Shown piece after piece: positions 1 to 6,096 of a stretch of 6,096 nt of DNA; within the stretch, counting starts at the first letter, position 1; each line of letters starts with the position of its first letter. A program made the position numbers and the translations under genes. The notes beneath the pieces were generated by a model. That model saw only the letters and a program-made list of their open reading frames with translations. It was not told where the DNA came from and made no database searches. Origin of the DNA: Rhodoferax sp. (GTDB taxonomy: Bacteria; Pseudomonadota; Gammaproteobacteria; Burkholderiales; Burkholderiaceae_C); contig VERU01000169.1 of the NCBI GenBank assembly GCA_018882485.1, positions 1 to 6,096 on the forward strand, in the 5' to 3' direction.

Positions 1-1045
1 GGATGGTGACCGGGTGGAGGTTGTGGGCAAGCTGGACTTGTATGGCCCCCGAGGTGACCTGCAACTGATTGTCGAAACGCTCGAAGCGGCGGGGCAGGGC
101 GCATTGTTCGAGCGGTTCATGCGCTTGAAGAACAGACTCGAAGCCGAAGGCTTGTTCGCGCCTGATCGGAAGAAGCCTCTGCCAGCGATGCCGCGGTCCA
201 TCTGCGTCGTCACCTCTCTGGGGGCAGCTGCATTGCACGACGTGGTGACCGCGCTCAAACGGCGGGTTCCCCACCTGCCGGTCACCGTCTTTCCAGCCTC
301 TGTGCAGGGCGCACAAGCACCTGCGGAGTTGTGCCGGGCGCTGGAAGACGCATACGCCCAATGCGGGCACAACGGCAGCAACCAAGTGCTACTGCTGGTG
401 CGCGGTGGCGGCTCGCTGGAAGACTTGTGGGCGTTCAATGACGAGCAACTGGCACGCCCACTCGCCCGGGCCCCCATGCCGGTCATCAGTGGGGTGGGCC
501 ATGAGACGGATTTCACGATTGCAGACTTTGTGGCTGACTTGCGTGCCCCGACACCCACGGCCGCTGCTGAGATGTGTGCACCCGAGCGCACCAGCCTGCT
601 GCGCGGTCTGGATGTCACCCACCTGCGACTCGGCGCGCAAGTCCAGCGGCTGCTCGATACGCAGGCTCAACGCCTTGACAGGCTGACGCAGCGCTTGGCC
701 AGGCCATCAGACCGCGTGGCCCGACAGCAGCATTTTTTGCAAGTGATGGCACACCGTTTGTCACGGGGTGTATCCGACAATTGGAAGCAAGAAAGTAATG
801 CTCTCAATGCGCTGGAGGCAAATTTATCCCTAAAGATCAAGGCGACTGTCGAACGCCAGGCATTGCAGCTTGACAGCCACGCTGCGGTGTTGACCCGTTT
901 GAATCCCAGTTTGGTGCTGAACCGTGGCTATGCCTGGCTCAGCAATGATGCCGGTCAGCCCATCACACGGCGCGCTGAAATCAGTGCTGGTCAGTCTGTC
1001 AGGGCTACCCTGGCAGATGGTGAGGTTGAAATGACCGCCCGCTGA
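1..1045 (+). CDS. xseA: Exodeoxyribonuclease VII large subunit, 5' end missing
   Basis: This is the catalytic large subunit of exonuclease VII, a cytoplasmic enzyme that, with several copies of the small subunit XseB, degrades single-stranded DNA from both ends into short oligonucleotides during repair. The frame is open from base 2, giving 347 codons against about 450 in the family, so roughly the first hundred residues (most of the OB-fold DNA-binding domain) lie outside the window. Visible family motifs are the end of the OB fold (VGKLDLYGPRGDLQL), RGGGSLEDLWAFNDE at 401-445 (partial-protein residues 134-148), GHETDFT at 497-517 and RAPTPTAAAE at 542-571. A long helical, Gln/Arg/Leu-rich region follows, as expected for the coiled-coil segment that binds XseB, and then the conserved C-terminal NPSLVLNRGYAWL segment. 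The protein ends normally at TGA 1043-1045. No terminator follows it, so some read-through into sodB is possible. Identification is firm; the missing part is only the window edge. Confidence 0.96.
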   Translation, partial: DGDRVEVVGKLDLYGPRGDLQLIVETLEAAGQGALFERFMRLKNRLEAEGLFAPDRKKPLPAMPRSICVVTSLGAAALHDVVTALKRRVPHLPVTVFPASVQGAQAPAELCRALEDAYAQCGHNGSNQVLLLVRGGGSLEDLWAFNDEQLARPLARAPMPVISGVGHETDFTIADFVADLRAPTPTAAAEMCAPERTSLLRGLDVTHLRLGAQVQRLLDTQAQRLDRLTQRLARPSDRVARQQHFLQVMAHRLSRGVSDNWKQESNALNALEANLSLKIKATVERQALQLDSHAAVLTRLNPSLVLNRGYAWLSNDAGQPITRRAEISAGQSVRATLADGEVEMTAR

Positions 1046-1071
1046 ACCCCGTCACGTTATCTTCCTACAAT
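1042..1071 (+). promoter_or_regulatory. Candidate sigma70-type promoter of sodB
   Basis: A TACAAT hexamer at 1066-1071 matches the -10 consensus at five of six bases. It lies 64 bases before the sodB start, in the gap after xseA. The best -35 partner is CTGAAC at 1042-1047 with an 18-base spacer; it matches only three of six bases and overlaps the xseA stop codon. The -10 is convincing and the -35 weak. A promoter here fits sodB having its own terminator and a role unrelated to xseA. I see no clear Fur box. Confidence 0.42.
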
Positions 1072-1135
1072 TCCGTCAGAGCAGGCCCGTCGGGGCACGC
1101 CCTTTAACCCACGATTACCCACCAAAGGACGCTAC

Positions 1136-1717
1136 ATGGAACACACATTGCCCGCTTTGCCTTACGCCATCGATGCACTGGCGCCCCACTACAGCCAGGA
1201 GACGTTGGAGTTTCACCATGGCAAGCACCACAACGCGTATGTGGTCAACCTGAACAACCTGCAAAAAGGCACCGAGTTCGAGAACATGGACCTGGAGTCC
1301 ATCATCAAGAAGTCGAGCGGCGGTATTTACAACAACTCAGCCCAGATCTGGAACCACACCTTCTTCTGGAACTGCATGAAGCCCAACGGTGGCGGGCAGC
1401 CGTCCGGCGCACTGGCTGCAGCCATTGATGCCAAGTGGGGCAGCTATGCCGCTTTCAAAGAGGCTTTCGTGAAAAGCGCAGTGGGCAACTTTGGCTCCGG
1501 ATGGACATGGCTGGTTAAAAAAGCCGACGGCACGGTGGATATCGTCAACATGGGCGCAGCGGGCACACCGCTGACTACCGCAGACACAGCCTTGTTGACC
1601 GTGGACGTATGGGAGCACGCCTATTACATCGATTACCGCAACCTGCGCCCCAAGTTTGTCGAAACTTTCCTCGACAAGCTGGTCAACTGGTCTTTTGCCG
1701 AGAAAAACTTCGGCTGA
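1136..1717 (+). CDS. sodB: Iron superoxide dismutase
   Basis: SodB converts superoxide to oxygen and hydrogen peroxide in the cytoplasm. The 193-residue protein has the family's full length. The four metal ligands are in place: His27, His74, and Asp157 and His161 within [13 protein letters not shown]. The iron rather than manganese type is indicated by Gln70 in [13 protein letters not shown], where iron enzymes carry the active-site glutamine and manganese enzymes have glycine, and by the overall closeness to E. coli SodB (for example GSGWTWLVK and AGTPLTT). The ATG at 1136 is well supported: AAAGGA at 1124-1129 lies six bases upstream, and the first residues ([10 protein letters not shown]) match the normal N terminus. 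There is no signal peptide, so it is cytoplasmic. It lies 90 bases after xseA on the same strand, with a probable promoter in that gap, and a strong terminator follows. In E. coli sodB is controlled through Fur and the RyhB small RNA; nothing in this sequence proves the same here. Confidence 0.97.
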   Translation: MEHTLPALPYAIDALAPHYSQETLEFHHGKHHNAYVVNLNNLQKGTEFENMDLESIIKKSSGGIYNNSAQIWNHTFFWNCMKPNGGGQPSGALAAAIDAKWGSYAAFKEAFVKSAVGNFGSGWTWLVKKADGTVDIVNMGAAGTPLTTADTALLTVDVWEHAYYIDYRNLRPKFVETFLDKLVNWSFAEKNFG

Positions 1718-1768
1718 TTTTCAGGCTTGTGTGTGTCGCCTGGGTGGTGACACTGCGACAGCCCATAG

Positions 1769-1802
1769 GCCGACCGACTCGACGGAGTTGGTCGGCTTTT
1801 TT
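1769..1802 (+). terminator. Intrinsic terminator of sodB
   Basis: A 12-base-pair stem (GCCGACCGACTC at 1769-1780 with GAGTTGGTCGGC at 1785-1796, including one G-T wobble) closes a GACG loop and is followed by six T (1797-1802). It starts 52 bases after the sodB stop. On the minus strand the hairpin is not followed by a T-run, so it is not an obvious terminator for the convergent DUF192 gene. Confidence 0.93.
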
Positions 1803-1854
1803 GTATCTGTCGCTTGATTGGTGGCGTTGTTTGTTATCTTATATATAGCATATT

Positions 1855-2358
1855 TCAGCGCGCCTTGAATGGGTCGCCAACCAGCTTGGTGCCAGCCTTG
1901 AAGCCGCGCTGTGCAAACCAACCCTGGTTCATTTCCAGCACAAAGCGCACAGGTTTGGCTGAACAGTGGCTGTCGTCAGACAGCGGGGTCATGTCAGCCA
2001 GGTTGACGATGGTGCCGTCGTCGGCCAAAAAGGCGGCTGTCAGGGGGCTCGGGGTGTTGCGCATCCAGAAACATTGCACGGCTGCCTGGTCGAATACAAA
2101 CAGCATGCCCTCGTGCTGAGGCATGCCACGCCGCCACATCAGGCCGGTGGCACGTGTTTCCTGAGTGGATGCCACCTGGGCATCGATGTTAAACATCCCG
2201 GCCCGGATGGTGGTGCGTGGCAGGTTCATTTGCGGGGTGCCGGGTGCTTCGCGGGTCTGCGCCGTGCCGGTCGGTGCGGCACATGTCAGGAACAAGGCAG
2301 CAGCGCAACTGAAAAGTGCCTGCGTCACGCTGGTGCGGTGTGTCAAATACATCTTCAT
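1855..2358 (-). CDS. DUF192 family protein, probably exported
   Basis: This is a 167-residue protein of the DUF192 family, whose biochemical function is not established. The N terminus looks like a Sec signal peptide: a short basic start (MKMYLTHR), a hydrophobic stretch at about residues 11-27, and a plausible cleavage site after Ala33 (TGTA-Q). The DUF192 domain spans about residues 56-160, with GLMWRRGMPQHEGMLFVFD (72-90), CFWMRNTPSPLTAAFL (96-111) and FVLEMNQGWFAQRG (139-152). Cys96 and Cys132 lie inside the domain and could pair in the periplasm, which is inference. Two further cysteines, 18 and 26, lie in the signal region, but neither sits in a good lipobox. The ATG at 2358 was chosen because it gives a complete signal peptide; the ribosome site is weak (only CAGG about nine bases upstream), and Met3 is a possible alternative start. 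The gene is convergent with sodB and divergent from icd. The family call is firm; the location is probable and the function unknown. Confidence 0.9.
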   Translation of the reverse strand: MKMYLTHRTSVTQALFSCAAALFLTCAAPTGTAQTREAPGTPQMNLPRTTIRAGMFNIDAQVASTQETRATGLMWRRGMPQHEGMLFVFDQAAVQCFWMRNTPSPLTAAFLADDGTIVNLADMTPLSDDSHCSAKPVRFVLEMNQGWFAQRGFKAGTKLVGDPFKAR

Positions 2359-2536
2359 GTTATGGCCTGTTCTTGTGTTGGCGGGCGCGGCGACGCAAGG
2401 CAGATGCCGTCAGATTCGTTCTGGTGGTCGGGCTTGTGTTTGCGTCTAGAATTTTCGACATCATAGGTAATGACAGCGTGGCTCGCGGGCAAAGTGCAGG
2501 CGAGCTGTTCGGCTGCCTGATCAGAGACGCACAGCC
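2359..2536. promoter_or_regulatory. Divergent control region between the DUF192 gene and icd
   Basis: This 178-base gap must hold the promoters of both flanking genes. Toward icd there is TAGAAT at 2447-2452, five of six matches to a -10, with no good -35 at 16-18 bases. Toward the DUF192 gene, TATGAT on the minus strand (2465-2460) also matches five of six, again with no good -35. The two hexamers sit eight bases apart on opposite strands, so the two promoters would overlap if both are used. The region also holds the icd leader hairpin listed separately. I see no recognisable operator for a named regulator, and neither promoter is certain. Confidence 0.35.
2497..2519 (+). other. Hairpin in the icd leader
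   Basis: CAGGCGAGC at 2497-2505 pairs with GCTGCCTG at 2512-2519 in an eight-base-pair stem with one bulged G (2502) and a six-base TGTTCG loop. It ends 17 bases before the icd ATG and has no following T-run, so it is not a terminator. It lies in the transcribed leader if icd starts from the candidate -10 at 2447-2452. Any role in translation or RNA stability is inference. Confidence 0.4.
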
Positions 2537-3790
2537 ATGTTCCAGCACATCAAAATTCCCGCAGAAGGCCAGAAGATTACCGTCAACGCGGACATGACGT
2601 TGAATGTGCCTGATCAGCCCATCATCCCCTACATCGAGGGTGACGGCACAGGCATGGACATCACGCCCGTGATGCTCAAAGTGGTCGACGCTGCAGTGGC
2701 CAAAGCCTATGGTGGCCAGCGCAAGATCAGGTGGATGGAGGTTTACGCCGGCGAAAAATCAACACAGGTCTATGGCCCCGACATCTGGCTGCCCGACGAA
2801 ACATTGGAAGCGGTTCGGGAGTATGTGGTGTCCATCAAGGGGCCGCTGACCACGCCTGTAGGCGGTGGTATCCGATCGTTGAACGTGGCGTTGCGCCAGG
2901 AGCTTGACCTGTTTGTGTGCCTTCGCCCGGTGCGTTACTTCCAGGGGGTGCCCAGTCCGGTCAAAGAACCGCAAAAAGTCAACATGGTGATCTTCCGAGA
3001 GAACTCGGAAGACATATACGCCGGTATCGAATACCAGGCGGGCAGCGAAAAGGCGCAAAAGCTCATTCGCTTTTTGCAAGAAGAACTGGGTGCGCGCAAA
3101 GTGCGCTTCCCGGATTCGTCGGGGATTGGTGTCAAGCCAGTTTCGCGCGAAGGCACCGAGCGGTTGGTGCGCAAGGCCATTCAGTACGCCATCGACAACG
3201 ACAAGCCCAGCGTGACCATCGTGCACAAGGGCAACATCATGAAGTTCACCGAAGGCGGGTTCCGCGATTGGGCCTACGCGCTGGCCCAGAAGGAATTCGG
3301 CGCGGAGCTCATCGACGGCGGTCCCTGGTGCAAGTTCAGGAATCCCAAGACGGGCCGCGACATCATCGTCAAGGATGTGATCGCCGACGCGTTCCTGCAG
3401 CAGATCCTGCTTCGGCCTGCCGAGTATTCGGTGGTGGCGACGCTCAACCTGAACGGCGACTACATCTCCGACGCCCTGGCCGCTCAGGTGGGTGGCATCG
3501 GCATTGCCCCCGGGGCCAACCTGTCCGACACTGTGGCCTGCTTCGAAGCCACCCATGGGACGGCGCCCAAGTACGCCGGCAAAGACTATGTCAATCCGGG
3601 TTCCGAAATCCTGTCGGCCGAGATGATGCTGCGCCACATGGGGTGGGTCGAAGCGGCTGACCGGATCATCCACTCGATGGAAAAATCCATAGCCAGCAAG
3701 AAGGTCACCTATGATTTCGCCCGTCTGATGGATGGCGCCACGCAGGTGAGCTGCTCCGGCTTTGGGCAGGTCATGATCGACAACATGTGA
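2537..3790 (+). CDS. icd: NADP-dependent isocitrate dehydrogenase
   Basis: Icd oxidatively decarboxylates isocitrate to 2-oxoglutarate with reduction of NADP, a cytoplasmic TCA-cycle step that supplies NADPH. The 417-residue protein is one residue longer than E. coli Icd, and all active-site residues shift by one: Ser114, Asn116 and Arg120 in [13 protein letters not shown], then Arg130, Arg154, Tyr161, Lys231, Asp284 and Asp308. Coenzyme choice reads as NADP from Lys345 and Tyr346 (GTAPKYAG), Val352, Tyr392 and Arg396, the same set that binds the NADP phosphate in E. coli. Ser114 equals the serine phosphorylated by AceK in E. coli, so control at the glyoxylate branch point is possible; no aceK is in view. 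The start at 2537 gives the usual N terminus ([14 protein letters not shown]), although only a weak AGAGA (2523-2527) serves as ribosome site. The gene is divergent from the DUF192 gene and ends at its own terminator. No truncation or missing residue was seen. Confidence 0.98.
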   Translation: MFQHIKIPAEGQKITVNADMTLNVPDQPIIPYIEGDGTGMDITPVMLKVVDAAVAKAYGGQRKIRWMEVYAGEKSTQVYGPDIWLPDETLEAVREYVVSIKGPLTTPVGGGIRSLNVALRQELDLFVCLRPVRYFQGVPSPVKEPQKVNMVIFRENSEDIYAGIEYQAGSEKAQKLIRFLQEELGARKVRFPDSSGIGVKPVSREGTERLVRKAIQYAIDNDKPSVTIVHKGNIMKFTEGGFRDWAYALAQKEFGAELIDGGPWCKFRNPKTGRDIIVKDVIADAFLQQILLRPAEYSVVATLNLNGDYISDALAAQVGGIGIAPGANLSDTVACFEATHGTAPKYAGKDYVNPGSEILSAEMMLRHMGWVEAADRIIHSMEKSIASKKVTYDFARLMDGATQVSCSGFGQVMIDNM

Positions 3791-3829
3791 CGGCCAGCGG
3801 GTCTTGCGACCTGCGGTGACCCGTCCCGA

Positions 3830-3867
3830 CCGCCAGCATCCGACGCCTTCGGATCTGGCGGTTTTTT
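3830..3867 (+). terminator. Intrinsic terminator of icd
   Basis: CCGCCAG plus ATCCGA (3830-3843, with C3837 bulged) pairs with TCGGATCTGGCGG (3849-3861), a 13-base-pair stem with a five-base loop, followed by six T (3862-3867). It lies 39 bases after the icd stop and separates icd from clpS. A weaker hairpin, CGGGTC at 3798-3803 with GACCCG at 3818-3823, precedes it. Confidence 0.92.
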
Positions 3868-3895
3868 CTTGGCGGGGTGGCGCTGACCCCATGGA

Positions 3896-3901
3896 TAAAA
3901 T
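3896..3901 (+). promoter_or_regulatory. Candidate -10 element of clpS, almost touching the start codon
   Basis: TAAAAT matches the -10 consensus at five of six bases and ends only six bases before the clpS ATG. If active it would place the transcript start at or within a base or two of the start codon. No -35 is found at 16-18 bases; TTGGCG at 3869-3874 is 21 bases away, which is too far. A promoter is expected somewhere in this gap because icd ends at a terminator, but this assignment is tentative. Confidence 0.3.
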
Positions 3902-3907
3902 CAGCCC

Positions 3908-4270
3908 ATGGCCTCCCAAGCTCCTCGCAAGCCCCCCACGGTACCTGCTTCAACCGACTCCGGCGACGGGGATCTGTCGGTGGTTCTGGAGCGGCGCACG
4001 CTCAAGGTGCGTCCGCCACAGATGTATCAGGTGGTGATGCTCAACGACGATTACACGCCCATGGAGTTCGTGGTGGTAGTCATCCAGGAGTTCTTCGGCA
4101 AGGACCTTGAAACCGCCACGCAGATCATGCTCAAGATCCACCTCGATGGCAAAGGCGTGTGCGGGGTGTATTCCCGTGACGTGGCGGCGACCAAGGTCGA
4201 CCAGGTGCTCGATGCTGCCGCAAAGGCGGGTCACCCCCTGAAATGCGTCAGCGAGCCGGTTGATTTCTAG
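3908..4270 (+). CDS. clpS: ClpS, N-degron adaptor of the ClpAP protease
   Basis: ClpS binds proteins that begin with a bulky hydrophobic residue (the bacterial N-end rule) and hands them to ClpA in the cytoplasm. The 120-residue protein has a flexible Pro/Ser/Asp-rich N-terminal extension (about residues 1-35), which the family uses to engage ClpA, and then the compact core. The binding pocket is complete: Asn46, Asp47 and Asp48 in [10 protein letters not shown], the gatekeeper Met52, and His78 in [13 protein letters not shown], equal to E. coli Asn34, Asp35, Asp36, Met40 and His66. The extension is about twelve residues longer than in E. coli. The start at 3908 ([10 protein letters not shown]) is the only reasonable in-frame ATG ahead of the core, but it has no Shine-Dalgarno sequence. 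clpA follows 81 bases later on the same strand with no terminator between them, as expected for an adaptor and its unfoldase. An icd terminator lies upstream, so transcription probably begins in the short gap before clpS. Confidence 0.96.
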   Translation: MASQAPRKPPTVPASTDSGDGDLSVVLERRTLKVRPPQMYQVVMLNDDYTPMEFVVVVIQEFFGKDLETATQIMLKIHLDGKGVCGVYSRDVAATKVDQVLDAAAKAGHPLKCVSEPVDF

Positions 4271-4339
4271 GCGGAGGCGCCCATCTGACCTGTGGGGTCC
4301 GGGAAAACGGATTACAGTAGGGATTCAACGCGAGGCGTC

Positions 4340-4345
4340 AAAGGA
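4340..4345 (+). promoter_or_regulatory. Ribosome binding site of clpA
   Basis: AAAGGA lies six bases before the ATG at 4352 and fixes that start. The same hexamer with the same spacing precedes sodB. The resulting first residues ([14 protein letters not shown]) align with the normal ClpA N terminus. Confidence 0.8.
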
Positions 4346-4351
4346 CATCAC

Positions 4352-6096
4352 ATGATTGCGCAGGAACTGGAAGTCAGCCTACACATGGCGTTCGTCGAGG
4401 CGCGCCAGCAGCGCCACGAGTTCATCACCGTGGAGCACCTTCTCCTGGCGCTCCTCGACAACCCGAGTGCCGCGGAGGTGCTGAAGGCCTGCTCGGCCAA
4501 CATCGACGATCTGCGCAAATCGCTGTCCAATTTCATCAAGGACAACACCCCCCAGGTGGCTGGCACCGATGATGTGGACACCCAGCCTACGCTCGGCTTT
4601 CAGCGTGTGATCCAGCGTGCCATCATGCACGTGCAGTCCACGGGCAGCGGCAAAAAGGAGGTCACGGGCGCGAATGTGCTGGTGGCCATCTTTGGCGAGA
4701 AGGACTCGCACGCGGTCTACTACCTGCACCAGCAGGGCGTCACCCGTCTGGACGTGGTCAACTTTATCGCCCATGGCATCAAGAAGAGCGATCCGCCTGA
4801 GCCGGCCAAGTCGGGCGAGGCGGCGCCGGAGGGTGAGGATGCGGCAGCAGAAAAGAGCGACAAGGCCTCGCCGCTGGAGCAGTACACCCAAAACCTCAAC
4901 CAGTCGGCCAAAGACGGCCGGATCGATCCGCTCATCGGCCGCGACTACGAGGTGGAGCGGGTCATCCAGATATTGTGTCGCCGGCGCAAGAACAACCCCT
5001 TGCTGGTGGGCGAGGCGGGCGTGGGCAAGACGGCGATCGCCGAAGGCCTGGCTTGGCGCATCACCCAGAAGGACGTGCCCGAGGTGCTGGCCGATTCCGT
5101 GGTGTATTCGCTGGACATGGGGGCCTTGCTGGCGGGGACCAAGTACCGCGGAGATTTTGAACAACGGCTCAAGGGTGTGCTCAAGTCCCTGAAGGACAAG
5201 CCGCATGCGATCCTGTTCATCGATGAGATCCATACCCTGATCGGAGCCGGAGCGGCCTCTGGCGGCACCCTGGACGCTTCCAACCTGCTCAAGCCCGGAT
5301 TGAGTTCGGGAGCGCTCAAGTGCATCGGCGCCACCACCTTCACCGAGTACCGCGGTGTTTTTGAAAAGGACGCCGCGCTGTCTCGGCGCTTCCAGAAAGT
5401 GGATGTAGTCGAGCCGACGGTGGAGCAGACGGTTGAAATCCTCAAGGGTCTGAAGTCGCGCTTCGAGGACCATCACAACGTCAAGTACGCGGTCTCCGCC
5501 CTGCAGGCGGCGGCAGATTTGAGTGCCAAGTACATCAACGACCGCCATCTGCCGGACAAGGCCATCGACGTCATCGACGAGGCCGGGGCTGCGCAGCGCA
5601 TTCTGGCGCCTTCCAAGCGCAAGAAAACCATCGGCAAATCGGAAGTCGAGGAAATCGTGGCCAAGATCGCCCGCATTCCTCCTGCCAATGTGTCGCACGA
5701 CGACCGCAGCAAGCTCAAGACCCTGGAGCGCGACCTCAAGAATGTGGTGTTCGGTCAGGACAAGGCACTGGATGTCCTTGCATCGGCCGTCAAGATGGCC
5801 CGCTCGGGCCTGGGCAAGGGTGACAAGCCGATCGGATCCTTCCTGTTCAGCGGCCCGACCGGTGTGGGCAAGACCGAGGCAGCCCGGCAGCTGGCCTACA
5901 TCATGGGGATCGACCTGATACGGTTCGACATGAGCGAGTACATGGAGCAGCACGCGGTCAGCCGGCTGATTGGCGCCCCTCCGGGTTATGTGGGGTTCGA
6001 CCAGGGTGGCCTGTTGACCGAGGCCATCACCAAGAAGCCGCATTCGGTGTTGCTCCTCGATGAGATCGAGAAAGCGCATCCTGCGATCTTCAACGT
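4352..6096 (+). CDS. clpA: ClpA, ATP-dependent unfoldase of the ClpAP protease, 3' end missing
   Basis: ClpA is a cytoplasmic hexameric AAA+ unfoldase that unfolds substrates and threads them into the ClpP peptidase; ClpS docks on its N domain. The window holds 581 codons of about 760 and the frame is open at the right edge. Domains in order: N domain with two Clp-N repeats (about residues 1-143), an Ala/Glu/Lys-rich linker (about 144-175), the first AAA+ module with Walker A GEAGVGKT (220-227), pore loop KYRG (264-267) and Walker B ILFIDE (287-292, Asp291 and Glu292), then the second module with Walker A GPTGVGKT (501-508), pore loop GYVG around Tyr546 and Walker B with Asp570 and Glu571. 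There is no long coiled-coil middle domain, which separates it from ClpB and ClpC. The missing part holds the rest of module two, including the loop that contacts ClpP. The gene follows clpS and is probably co-transcribed with it. A 566-codon open frame on the opposite strand is a shadow. Confidence 0.98.
   Translation, partial: MIAQELEVSLHMAFVEARQQRHEFITVEHLLLALLDNPSAAEVLKACSANIDDLRKSLSNFIKDNTPQVAGTDDVDTQPTLGFQRVIQRAIMHVQSTGSGKKEVTGANVLVAIFGEKDSHAVYYLHQQGVTRLDVVNFIAHGIKKSDPPEPAKSGEAAPEGEDAAAEKSDKASPLEQYTQNLNQSAKDGRIDPLIGRDYEVERVIQILCRRRKNNPLLVGEAGVGKTAIAEGLAWRITQKDVPEVLADSVVYSLDMGALLAGTKYRGDFEQRLKGVLKSLKDKPHAILFIDEIHTLIGAGAASGGTLDASNLLKPGLSSGALKCIGATTFTEYRGVFEKDAALSRRFQKVDVVEPTVEQTVEILKGLKSRFEDHHNVKYAVSALQAAADLSAKYINDRHLPDKAIDVIDEAGAAQRILAPSKRKKTIGKSEVEEIVAKIARIPPANVSHDDRSKLKTLERDLKNVVFGQDKALDVLASAVKMARSGLGKGDKPIGSFLFSGPTGVGKTEAARQLAYIMGIDLIRFDMSEYMEQHAVSRLIGAPPGYVGFDQGGLLTEAITKKPHSVLLLDEIEKAHPAIFN

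Noticed and set aside
1769..1802. The sodB hairpin as a bidirectional terminator also serving the DUF192 gene
   Set aside because: On the minus strand the stem is followed by CTATGGGC rather than a T-run.
2260..2310. A lipoprotein signal in the DUF192 protein at Cys18 or Cys26
   Set aside because: The residues before these cysteines (LFSC and FLTC) do not form a good lipobox, so a Sec signal with ordinary cleavage is the better reading.
1966..2466. A 166-codon plus-strand frame opposite the DUF192 gene
   Set aside because: The minus-strand frame carries the DUF192 motifs and a signal peptide; the plus-strand product has neither a domain nor a ribosome site.
2917..3660. A 247-codon plus-strand frame inside icd
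   Set aside because: It is a shifted frame within icd, rich in Arg, Gly, His and Gln as expected from out-of-frame reading of GC-rich DNA, with no recognisable domain.
3791..3907. A possible small cold-shock protein gene between icd and clpS, as I recall in some related genomes
   Set aside because: The gap is only 117 bases, is taken up by hairpins and the icd terminator, and contains no coding frame with a cold-shock motif.
2759..3919. A 386-codon open frame on the minus strand
   Set aside because: It is opposite icd, whose full set of catalytic and cofactor residues is on the plus strand, and it runs across the icd terminator. It is a shadow.
4379..6079. A 566-codon open frame on the minus strand
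   Set aside because: It lies wholly opposite clpA, which has every ClpA motif in frame on the plus strand. The antisense product resembles no family I know. Long antisense frames are common opposite GC-rich genes.
1..6096. A previously undescribed system such as a defence island, mobile element or gene cluster
   Set aside because: All six genes belong to well-known conserved families with intact motifs. There are no direct repeats, integrase, transposase or base-composition break, and no unexplained stretch large enough for another gene.

Overview
This is an ordinary stretch of housekeeping chromosome. It is most likely from a betaproteobacterium of the order Burkholderiales, probably the Comamonadaceae. 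The assignment rests on the GC-rich codon usage, on wording typical of that group in the Icd, ClpS and ClpA proteins, and on the grouping of xseA, sodB, a DUF192 gene, icd, clpS and clpA; it comes from recalled family sequences, not from a search. Six protein genes are present. The first and last are cut by the window edges. No RNA gene, mobile element, CRISPR array or phage gene was seen, and no gap between genes exceeds 200 bases.

Layout from left to right. The 3' three quarters of xseA (exonuclease VII large subunit) runs to 1045. sodB (iron superoxide dismutase, 1136-1717) follows on the same strand, with a probable promoter in the 90-base gap and a strong intrinsic terminator at 1769-1802. 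A DUF192 gene for a probable exported protein lies on the minus strand (1855-2358), convergent with sodB and divergent from icd. The 178-base divergent region (2359-2536) holds the control signals of both genes and a hairpin in the icd leader. icd (NADP-dependent isocitrate dehydrogenase, 2537-3790) ends at its own terminator (3830-3867). clpS (3908-4270) and clpA (4352 to beyond 6096) follow as a probable operon.

Functionally, clpS and clpA form one unit: ClpS delivers N-degron substrates to the ClpA unfoldase, which feeds the ClpP peptidase encoded elsewhere. SodB removes superoxide, XseA degrades single-stranded DNA, and Icd is the NADPH-producing step of the TCA cycle. The DUF192 protein has no known role.

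I found no previously undescribed system. The points worth a second look are small: a clpS start without a Shine-Dalgarno sequence and with a -10-like hexamer almost touching it, a leader hairpin before icd, competing hairpins in the sodB 3' UTR, and the uncharacterised DUF192 protein. Very long open frames opposite icd and clpA are shadows of those genes.
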